Positions 11,584-20,991 of a stretch of DNA of 64,000 nucleotides are shown here, one piece after another. Position numbers and translations under genes: made by a program. The DNA comes from Physella acuta. Taxonomy: Eukaryota > Mollusca > Gastropoda > Physidae. Every line of letters starts with the position of its first letter. Position 1 is the first letter of the stretch. The notes below the pieces were generated by a model, which had not been told where the DNA came from, ran no database searches, and saw only the letters and a list, made by a program, of their open reading frames with translations. The stretch lies in the NCBI RefSeq assembly GCF_028476545.1, contig NW_026733033.1:166501-230500 (forward strand), given 5' to 3'.

Positions 11584-12661
11584 AAAATGAATCAGTTATA
11601 ACATGCACTGGTCCTACATTGTTCTCTCCAGATTTATGAGTTTGATATTGAGATGAAAGAATATTCCAGCTGGTCTCGTGAGATTAGTGCCAAAATCCCC
11701 AAACACTGGCTCAAGCCAATGAGGACAATTAGCAACATTGCCTACTGTCCAGACAACCCCAACAATATCATGCTTCACACTAACTCTACCTTGTGTGTGC
11801 TAGATAAAGCTAAGGTCAGTTGTATTTTAGACTAAACCTCAAGACTTTTTTGCTGTAGTTAAATTTATAATATACATTTTTTTTTTTTTTAAATTATTTT
11901 TTTTTACAAATTAATTACAATTTCCTACCCTAAGTACAATTTTAAGCAATTTTAAACAACTTATTATTAATTTTAATAATCTGCATTTAAAACTTTTTAG
12001 TAGCTCAACAATTATTTTTTTACCATAGCTAATGAATTGATTTCTTGTTCACTTGTCTAGGCACTAGCTAAAAAAGATAAGGAAACCAAACCCAACAGTT
12101 ATGTTTTCTACAAACTTTCTTCCATTGTCAGAACATGTCATAAGTACAAGGTAAAGATCATTCTTCCATTTAGATATATATTTTTTTCAGCCATGGTCAC
12201 TGACCTCATTGACTGGTGGAGTTATTACTGTGGGAGGAATTCTATTGTCATATATTTCTTTGATATTGTGTAGCAGTCTTTGAAACTTTATGTAGCCAAG
12301 ACATGTAGGAACTATGGCCATAACATTTGTCGGGACTGTGTGGCTGACTATTTAATCTCTAGTTATTGTGGAAGTTCCCTTTTCAAACCTTACGGTCTAT
12401 AGGGCAAGTGAAGTAGATTTCACTTGTTTCTGTGACCTCGGCATATGTACCAGTATTCAAACCAAATCACGATTAACTAGTAATTTATAAAAATAAAACT
12501 GAAATGGTGTATCTTGTAAATTGATTTAATTTCTGTCCCAGTTCTTGTTGTATGCTGACTTCACCTCCAACGGGATGCTCGTTGTTGTAGAAAGACCACC
12601 AGCTGACATTGAAGACAATTTGCCACCCTCTTTCAAACAGAAGAAATTCGGAGTAGCTTAA
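4242..12661 (+). CDS. UTP4: UTP4 / cirhin, WD40 protein of the small-subunit processome, 18 exons
   Basis: UTP4 belongs to the t-UTP/UtpA subcomplex that binds the 5' part of pre-rRNA in the nucleolus and is needed for 18S rRNA maturation. Coding exons are 4242-4360, 4472-4526, 5013-5132, 5390-5458, 5672-5753, 6340-6511, 6976-7051, 7271-7318, 7445-7616, 8239-8312, 8448-8547, 8863-9020, 9758-9944, 10232-10332, 11202-11297, 11632-11814, 12061-12150 and 12542-12661. All junctions are GT-AG, phases agree, and the sum is 673 aa (human 686). WD blade cores are visible, for example LFAGGISGNIVELD (78-91), AGTEDGCIALFDV (122-134), VTGGINNIRQW (166-176) and FTGGVDSSVYQF (253 on). The end, FKQKKFGVA, matches the basic KKFG C-terminus of the family. 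The SWSR motif holds R559, which by my alignment is the counterpart of human R565 (changed to W in North American Indian childhood cirrhosis). Splice junctions after exons 9 and 14 and before exon 15 are fused to minisatellites. Confidence 0.95.
7568..8030 (+). repeat. Minisatellite made from the 3' end of UTP4 exon 9 and its donor
   Basis: The last 49 bases of coding exon 9 (CATGACATCAGGGCT to TCTGGGG) together with the donor GTAGGT and about 25-35 intronic bases are repeated in tandem. Copies start near 7568 (genuine), 7649, 7737, 7811 and 7885, with a decayed copy from about 7957. The copies are nearly identical to the exon, differing at a few sites, so the expansion looks young. Each good copy keeps an intact GTAGGT donor. 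Confidence 0.92.
8820..8862 (+). other. AT-rich intron end before UTP4 exon 12
   Basis: The intron 8548-8862 consists almost wholly of T- and A-rich sequence. Exon 11 reads through the donor as an open frame for about 85 codons, which is only retention of this low-complexity intron, not an alternative end with any conserved sequence. Confidence 0.5.
9222..9390 (+). mobile_element. SINE family 2, 3' half, in UTP4 intron 12
   Basis: It shares with the other copies the core GGACAAAGGCTATGGAAGCA, a GCTGAAATCAGAGTCAA block, GTTGACATGTA and the terminal AAGAAGAAGA. It is in the same orientation as UTP4. The tRNA-like head is missing or unrecognisable. Other copies: 35566-35860, 39899-40216, 47424-47497, 57132-57345 and 61556-61750. 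Confidence 0.75.
10322..10572 (+). repeat. 23-bp minisatellite starting at the UTP4 exon 14 donor
   Basis: About eight copies of a 23-base unit (TGTTTTCTATTGTCTGTGTTGTA) follow the donor of exon 14. The genuine junction is CCTGTGTT|GTAAGT and the unit carries TCTGTGTT|GTATGT, so each unit restates the exon end and a usable donor sequence. The open frames over this region are low-complexity by-products. Confidence 0.88.
11040..11201 (+). repeat. About 45-bp tandem repeat ending at the UTP4 exon 15 acceptor
   Basis: Three units begin AGTGTATTGATGTAAT and continue to GTACCAATTAAGTAAATTAG. In the last unit the end is replaced by GTACCATTTCCTCCATAAAG, which is the acceptor of exon 15 (CAT at 11202). 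The AG of the acceptor lines up with the TTAG at the end of each upstream unit. Confidence 0.75.
11547..11581 (+). repeat. Poly(T) run of about 35 bases
   Basis: An uninterrupted T run in UTP4 intron 15, about 50 bases upstream of the exon 16 acceptor. It may be an old poly(A) tail of an inserted element in minus orientation, but no recognisable element is attached. Confidence 0.9.
12371..12447 (-). mobile_element. SINE family 1, short 3' fragment
   Basis: It matches the 3' part of the tRNA-derived SINE (AAGTTCCCTTTTCAAACC to GTGACCTCGGCATATG) in minus orientation, inside UTP4 intron 17. The tRNA-like head is absent. Confidence 0.75.
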
Positions 12662-12728
12662 GCTTGTGTGTTTTGTTGTGTGTATCAGTGTGTGAAAGTT
12701 TGAATGAAATTATATATATTTTATTGTT

Positions 12729-12734
12729 ATTAAA
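12729..12734 (+). terminator. UTP4 polyadenylation signal ATTAAA
   Basis: An ATTAAA hexamer lies 68 bases after the UTP4 stop codon and is followed by a T-rich tract at about 12748-12765. This gives a very short 3' UTR. No AATAAA is nearer. Confidence 0.6.
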
Positions 12735-12844
12735 CGTGAGAAGGAAAGTTTTTTTTTCTTTCATTTTGTCCAGTGTATTCAAAAACTTTTGCTGCTTATA
12801 TTGCCTGGGAAACTATTAGCCTCTTATTTAGCTGTTTTGGTAGT

Positions 12845-13088
12845 AAAGTTCCCTTTTTGAACCTGATGGTCTATGGGGCAAGTAGAGTTTACTTGTTTCT
12901 GTGACCTCGGCATATGAAGAGATAGTGTGGTCAGCACTGTGCTCAGCAGCCTTTACTTTCCCTAACGTGAGTTAGGTATCCATCAGAGCTGGGTGGACCC
13001 AGGGATGTTGTACTGACTTGAACCCAGATTCAACCTCAAGACTTTCAGGCTAGCAGTCTAGCCCTCTACCTCTAGACCACGCCATCCC
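12845..13088 (-). mobile_element. SINE family 1, near full length
   Basis: Minus-strand copy of the tRNA-derived SINE. Read on the minus strand, it begins with a tRNA-like GGCGTGGTCTAGAGGTAGAG head, has the middle block CAGAGCTGGGTGG, and ends at the AAGTTCCC tail. It lies between the convergent ends of UTP4 and the CUB/LDLa gene. Confidence 0.85.
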
Positions 13089-14166
13089 ATATTCATTGTA
13101 TACGTTACAAGCTCATCAGTACACAAGCTAAAAATGATATTTATAGCCCACACTAATATTGCAATCACAGTTACCTATTATAATTGGGGTAGGAACTTGT
13201 ATAAAAAATGGCGTATTATTGGATAAACCCCTTCACAAAAATAAAAGTACTATTTTCGTAACAACACTATAAAAATAACAAACACAGGCAGAGCAGGATA
13301 GCATTGTAATCAATGTCTCTGTTGTATGATACAGTAAATACAGCAATGAATGACCAGTAATATAGCCATTTTAGTCACATACACTACAGCCATTAAACTG
13401 ACCATTGGTCACTCAAGTCAGACCTTGCACACAACATTCAGTTTCCCCCACTCGTATGAGCAATAATGCATGTCTTTTAGGGGTGGGGGAGGGATTTAAA
13501 TATTTTTTTTTGTTTAAACAATACCCTAGAAAGCACACAAAATTTATGCAGGCAGATTGTCTTGACAACCTACAGTATTATACTCCTATTCAAGGATAAC
13601 CTTACACACAAAAGCATTCAATTTATCTTTTACACAAAAGCATTAAATTTATCTTTTCTCATCATGTACTTAATTCTGCATTATAATTCTATTTTTTCGC
13701 TAACAAACAGCATCCATTTAATTTTCCCCCTCGCTAATTTCTCTGCACTTGCACCCTCTTCCCGCTAAATCCTACAATATTTTTTTTGCCCAATCCAGTC
13801 ACACTAGCAGCACCTGATTGTAAAATTAGGCCACACAGACACACCCACTATTATTATTATTATTATTTTTCTTGAAGGTATTAAAAAAAAAAACTTCTAC
13901 TACATACACTTAACAAGATATTTGACCAATAGGAAAAAAAGGGGCAACAACCCACAAAAAATAAAGCCAGTGCATCTATATCATAGAATTCATCACAGAT
14001 TACTGTAAGGGGAAACTACTGGTTCATCTATATACACAGTCAAGCACGACAGCAGACATGCATTATTAACAGGCCATAATTCATAATGTAAAAAAATAAC
14101 ATCACACAATCTAAACAGCTTCTACACAAAAATAAAGCATAGTCTTTCATTCCAACACATCCAAGT

Positions 14167-14170
<4 letters not shown>

Positions 14171-14237
<67 letters not shown>

Positions 14238-14364
14238 GTACATACATATATATATATACATATGTACATATATATAAATATACATATATATACATATGTA
14301 TATATATACATATACACATATACATATAATATATATATATAACATATATATGTATATATATATA
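14171..14364. repeat. TA microsatellite, degenerate at one end
   Basis: About 60 bases of pure TA are followed by a longer stretch of TA with interspersed TACATA and TATGTA steps. The open frames read from it are Tyr/Ile repeats and are not genes. Confidence 0.95.
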
Positions 14365-15002
14365 GTTATTAAAATATGTACATATAAAGTGGTTGCCAGT
14401 GTATGACACCAAACTGTACTTTTAGGTTTGAAAAAAATCATTTTTTTTAATAACAAAGACAATAATATAAACTTAAAATAAATAAAAAAATGTTTAAAAA
14501 TCTTCCACTGACACAAGTGTTTGCGAACCAAAAAAAAATGTATTCCATCACGATGATTAACAATGCAATAACTAATTATAAATCCAGTCAAAAAAAATCT
14601 GCATTCGTGCAGAATACAACATGGTCATACACTTATCATCATAAATTAGCATACAGCGACCTGACATGTTTTGCGTAGGTCTAGGCCACTAAAGGGGAAA
14701 AAATATACAGACTTTATCTTAAAAGTCGTGTCACGGAATATTATTCTAAAAGTTCAGTTTTACTATGTTGCAAAACATCAATGTTATTAATCATAGAAAA
14801 ATAAAGCTAAGCTCTATCTTAAATAAATTTACACCATTTAATAAAAAACATAACAGCATTATGGTGGGACTAATATGACAACCTAGTCTAAGTTAAAAAC
14901 TGAATTTTTAGTTTTTCTAAAAAAATGAACAGGTACATTTTTAAAAATAAATGAAGTTTGATGTAGTCTAGAAAACAAACACAGGCAATTCGTTGGCATT
15001 GG

Positions 15003-15133
15003 CCCAGCAGGGCCTCATGACCTAGTGGTGTGTCATGACATAAGTGTGTCTTGACCCAGGTGTGTCATGACCCAGTGGAGCGCCACGACCTAGAGGTGTG
15101 TCATGACCCAGTGGTGTGTATGACCCAGTGGCC
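15003..15133. repeat. About 20-bp tandem repeat, TGTCATGACCCAGTGG
   Basis: Six or so imperfect units of GTGTGTCATGACCCAGTG. TCATGA is a palindrome at the centre of each unit. Lies in the 3' flank of the CUB/LDLa gene. Confidence 0.75.
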
Positions 15134-18100
15134 TGAAGCTACAAAGCAGACAAGCAGGTAATTATAATTATATAAACAAACTTTGTGGACATGATTTTAA
15201 AAGAAAAACAAAAACTTGCTACAGCTTGCCCTGAATAAATATCTGGCAGATAAAATAACACAAAATGAACATTGCTGTTGCCTGTTGAAAGACCCAACTG
15301 GCAACAGCTGCCCTCTGGTAACACGACCTTGAACTTTGCAAAAAAAAACACTCTCCACTACATTTTATGCCATTTTAAATTGTTTTTGAATTTATAAAAT
15401 TTAAACTGAAAGAGCCAACAAGATGCAGCATGATTCTCGTGATGAAAGAAACAGATGAGGAATTGTGAAGAATTTTGTGAACATGGTCGGTATAAAACAG
15501 CTAACAAATAATTTATAATCAAAGATCAACTTTAAAAATAATTTGTTTCCTAATAGAACATTTTAAAGTAATACTAGTTTTATCATGTTCTATTCTCTTT
15601 AAAAATGTATAACTTTTTTGGTTATTCCTATTATTTTTAAAATTCTCTAATAAATTTTGGTATAGCTTTAAAATGTATACATCAAGAAATAATTCATTCT
15701 TCAAATTAGAATATTCCTTTGGAAATCATTTTGTAGTCATTGACAACAATCATGAACAAATGTTCCTCATAAACAGAAAGACCAGTAGAAAAATGAACAA
15801 ATCTGTTGCCCTATTCAGATTACATTAATAACACCAGCTTAGCAAGTAGAAAAGATTTCCTGACAACATGTTACAATAATAACACAGATTTTTTAACAGA
15901 TCAAAAGTTGAGTCGAAAGGAGCTTGTTTGTTCAATTAGGCCTGCACACAAACAAGGGGAATCAGCCCTGATATCCACCAGTGACCAAAAGCAACTTCAT
16001 ATTTACCTATAGTGCCAGTAAACTTACTCCGAAATTTATAAAATAAACTCATTCCGAACCAAACATTTTATAAATCTTATAATATTTCATGAGCGCGGTC
16101 TATAAAAGAAAAACACAAAATTGCTTCACCAGTATAAATTGGAGATTTTTTTAAAATTTATACATTTTTTTCAATCCTTTTAAAGAAGCCTATCAAATCA
16201 GTTTTCCTTTTTACATTTAAAAGCTAACCTTTGAGTTTTTTACTTGCATGCATCTAACTTTAGGTTTGTCAGTGGAGTTACAAATTTCAACTGAGATAAG
16301 ATGACGATGGGGAAAAAGGATATGAAAAGAGAAGGAAGACAATATTCTGTTTGCTTCTTTATTAATAAACAAGTCACTGGAAATTCAAAAAAAAAGTGCC
16401 TAGTCATGTAAAAGAAAACGGAACAATTTTTTTTTAAATTCTGCTCTCTGAGCCATAGATGAGACTGTTCATCTGAGCCACGCCTACAACACCTCAGAAG
16501 TGGAGCAGAAAACTGAAACAGAACAAGACAACACAATGCACAGCCAGGAAAAGAAACCGAAAAAAAAAATGACTTTCACTCAAGGGTTCTCAAATGAATC
16601 ACCATACACCCCCCATGTTATTGTACAGGTGATTATGTAATAGTTTAGGGTTCTCAATTAATTCCTTACACTGACACACGTGTTGAGATTATGTTATGTG
16701 TGCTCAAGGATCCTCAAGTAAAACAAGACACAGTCCCCTGCACTGACATACATGTTGCAATGATGTAGGCCCCACTCTTCACAATTTAAGAACCCGTGAT
16801 CAAGTCAATAATGTATGTACAAAAATTCATAAATATGGATGGCCACAAATAAGAAATATCTTGGGCTATGAGCAGAAAAAATATCAGTTATTAAATAAAT
16901 GGGCCTGAATTGTGTCCCTTTTCACCAGCATGTGTGAGGGTGGAAGTTACGTCCCTTTAATACCAAGGCTTAGGGACTTTTCCCTACATTCCACCTAGTC
17001 TAGTCAATCTAGTTCTCTAGCTTTATAACAATAATACCTGGTGATCCCCCATAGAAGTCTAACCCCAAATTTAAAATTATAAATGTTTTATTTTTAAAAT
17101 AAACATTCATTTGTATTAAAATTTATGAACTTTTTTTTACACGTGGAAATAAGCTTCTAACCATTCACTAGAAGTTATGAGAAGCTAATTTAGTAAAATT
17201 TGAAAAACCAGACCATTACTTTTATCCCTGCAGACTTTTATCCAAAATTTTCTACACTACTGCTAGAAACTGATGGACATCTTTTGGTTTATTTAAAGAT
17301 AAATCTGATAGTTAAGGACACACCCAGGAATTTAAGACAATATTTTGGAATATACATAAACATGGCTTCACTTTAAAAAAAAATCATCTGCTTAAATTTT
17401 TTTGGTTTCCGTACTAGAGCAGACATTTGAAACGAATAAAAAAGTACTTTTATGCAAAAAGAGAGCTAAAATGCTTAAAACCAACATCAGAGTTTGGGAG
17501 GAAAAGAGAGCTTAAAATGAACTGTGCTCACCAAGACCTTCTGACTGACCTAACAGACAAGACCTTTTGTGACATTACTAATAACCTCAGACCTAACAAG
17601 GTAGACCTAGTAGCAGACCAGACAAGACTGTATTTGAACTTTCACTAAAGAAAGTGAGGAGGATTAATTTATTATTTTTTAAATAAAAAAAAAATGAATG
17701 ACATGTAAGGACAAATGGAGGATGCACGAATTAATAACATTTTAATTCACGCCAGATAGTTATAACAAGCTAATTTGTTATCAAAATCACAACCAGCAAG
17801 GAAATAGGCACAGGATTTATCATCAAGCATGACCAGTTTTAATCCACCCACCCCATCCCCCCACCCCTGAGGCTGAGACTTTGAAAAAAAAAATATTTCA
17901 TAAAATAAATCAGTACAAAAGCATTATTGGAAAAATATCTGAATGGTTTATAGTTTTAAAAATGACATCTAAAACATCTATGAACTGCATTGTAAAGTAA
18001 CCCATGCATTACTGAAGAAGTTAACCTCTACCTATGTATCCTAATTTTAATATTTAACTTGTAGTTCGATCAATGTATACAGTAATCAAAGAACTATAAC

Positions 18101-20166
18101 TAGTTGATAATGATAAAGATTTAACCCTAACTAATTAGCTAATTCTAGAGAGAGCCGAACAGGGTGAGTACCCTTGAGTTAAAAATAGATACATATTTAT
18201 GCAGAGATAAACTCAACACTGACTGCAATAAATATTACAAATTTATAGTTTTAGTTTACAAGTAGTTATTGAAAATAATTTCAAGAAAAAAAAAGATTAT
18301 GTTTTCAAGCAACTTCTAGATGTAAAAATGCTGATTATACAAAGACACAATAGTACTGGCTTCTATGTGAAACCATTTTTCAGGATCCTTTACTTTGAAG
18401 ATGACCGCTAATGACAATATTAGGCTAACACTAAGATAAGGGTTTTTCTTTTCATTATATATTTAAAGCCCTCACTTTTTAAAAAACTATATAGGCCTAG
18501 GGGATAAATACACTTATAGAACCTTCACTGGAGAAGCTTCTAGTTAGAAAACACTATGTATAAACTCTTTGGCCAGATTTTTAAACCAATGCAATCAAAA
18601 ACAAAAGTTAATTACTTCTGTAAAGTAAACAAACAACTAGCCTAAACATGCCAACATTATCAGAGGAACAAAAATAGTTATCTTAATGAAATAATAATAA
18701 TTGTTATTATTATTAAAACAAATATGATCACAAATTTGTATCTTTTTAACATATTATTGACAACAAGAATATTAAAGGAATTTAAAAAAAAAAACAGAAC
18801 ACACATCTGTCTCCAATCAAACACCATATATAAAAAAAAAACACCTTCTTACAAACTTCAAATCAAAATATAAAATAGATATCTCCGTAGTTATTTTGAA
18901 ATAACAAGGATGATAAACAATAATAAATTAATAACATTGAAGGGAACATGGTTCATTAGCTGCGGGGAATATGCAGCAAACATGTAGTTGTGAAAGCATT
19001 TTGGTAGATCAGGCCAAAGTTGTTATAAGAATGGGCAATTGGGCAATGCCATCTGGATGGATGAACAATCACGGATATTAGGCCATTGAGTTTCCAAGCA
19101 CACGTATGACAACTCCCTTATGCACTATTAATGTGTTGGCTTTTTTTTTTCATCTTTGCTACAGCTAGACAATCCATTATCAAACATATAACAAAATAAC
19201 TTTCATTTTGTTTATACATATGAGTTTGATCATAAACATAAAGCATTATTCGTGTGAGAAATCTGGCACAATGAGTGTTATAACATGTCAACCTAATGTA
19301 CTTAAATGCTTTGTTTATTTCCTAAACCTACTCAATAAACATATGCTTGAATGTTGCCTTTCTTTTTTAAATTTGAAATAAATTATTACACAAACAATGC
19401 AGTCACATCACAAAAACATTTATCCAAATATGAAATTTTTTTAAATTATAATTTTAAAAAATACTAACTAATTATATTATTTTCAAATGATATGAAAAAT
19501 TGCTTTTGATTTAAATACTAGTACATACATAGACCCATAGATTCCATAATTGCCTTCTTTACTTTTCAAAAATAGCTTCTTAACTTATATAGTTTCCTAT
19601 TTTGTAGTTATAATGTTCTGTCTTTCACCAATAAACTCACTCTGTCATAATGCTAACAATTTTTTTTTTCAACTTGGGACTAGACATAATCTGGATTTCT
19701 ATAACTCGAATTTTATCAATAAATAAACTGTTGAATTATATTTCATAAAGCCGATATTTTAAAATTTTGACAAATATTTTTACTGACCAAGGTAATTTTT
19801 AAAAAAAACTCAGTGCTGGAGACATACACAAAATCAGACAAAAATCACAAAAAGTAAATGGCTCATAAGCATGAGTTATTTATGATTGTCTCATTTCTCA
19901 TAATGGGCATTCAAAATACAAGTATTAAAGAAAGATGGATGAATTATTCAAAATTTTAAATAGTGATTTTCTGAATCTACTTAACTCTAGTTGGACTGCC
20001 TGTTCCAGTCCATGTAAAATATTATAGCCACATTTGCCTGACTACAAAAAAAAAATTATATGTAAATCAAATGTAAGGATGATAGTTTATATTTCGTAAA
20101 ATAAATTACTGAGTGTGTGCAATGATGAAACGAGCTCTTTGTACATAAGCACATAAATGCTGTTAT

Positions 20167-20201
20167 TTTATATATATTTATATATATATATATATATATA
20201 A
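20167..20201. repeat. TA microsatellite
   Basis: A short TA run with one TTTA interruption, in the 3' flank of the CUB/LDLa gene. Confidence 0.9.
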
Positions 20202-20991
20202 ATTTCTTGAAATTTTAGCCACAGACTTGGGGCGCATCACATTAGAAGAAAAAAAAACAGTACACATATCAATGAAAAGTGGCATGAAGTTGACGCGCTC
20301 AGCTAGACTGTGTCCCACTAGTGTAGTCCTTTGATTTACACACTCCACTTGTCCTCGGCCTCATTCATGCGTGTAGTATTATTGTAAAACTCCCAATTTG
20401 TTATAAGTTTCTATAATCATTCCTCATTTTAGACTAACACTCTGGGGAAATCGATGAAGGGTGATGATGAAGATGACGAAAGATGATTATCACTGAAGTC
20501 AATACAGTTTCTGCTGAATAAACTGAACTGGGGGAAAAGAAAAGGGACTTATTATAACTAGTCCAGTCCAAATCAACTTTAACCTCAGTGCTTGAGTCAG
20601 GAAGAAAACCAGGGTATCATCCGAATGAAGAAAATAATTTATATGAAAGCCCTTAATATGGCTGCAAGGGGGTGGGAGAGGGGGGGGGTGAATAAAGGGG
20701 AAAGAGCTGGTGGGGGAAGGGGTTGATAATATTTAAAACAACGGCTGCAAATTTGAAACTGGTCGTAAATGGCTGAAGTGTGATGACATGGGTGTATCAG
20801 TTCCAGGTGAAAGGTCACAGTCCAACAAGAGAGTTGCTGAATTGCTACTGACATCTGAGCAGGTTTCTGAGCAAAGACGTTTCTCTGGAATAAGAATAGT
20901 CCCCACCTCCTAGCAGTATAAAAAAAAAACGAAAAAAAAAAAAAAAAAGAAAATAGACAGAAATCCTTGATTGCTAATGATGAATACTGGA

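Larger units (their letters stand above)
13100..20991 (-). other. Long 3' flank, possible 3' UTR of the CUB/LDLa gene
   Basis: Nearly 8 kb of AT-rich sequence without a credible exon on either strand. It follows the stop codon of the CUB/LDLa gene on the minus strand and runs to the end of UTP4. Several minus-strand AATAAA signals exist (for example near 16362 and 17088), so I cannot say where the transcript ends. Contents I can name are a TA microsatellite at 14171-14364, a 20-bp array at 15003-15133 and a short TA run at 20167-20201. A poly(A)-like run at 20919-20950 lies just downstream of the stop codon. Confidence 0.45.

Noticed and set aside
14166-14591. 141-codon open frame on the minus strand
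   Set aside because: Most of it is Tyr-Ile repeats read from the TA microsatellite.
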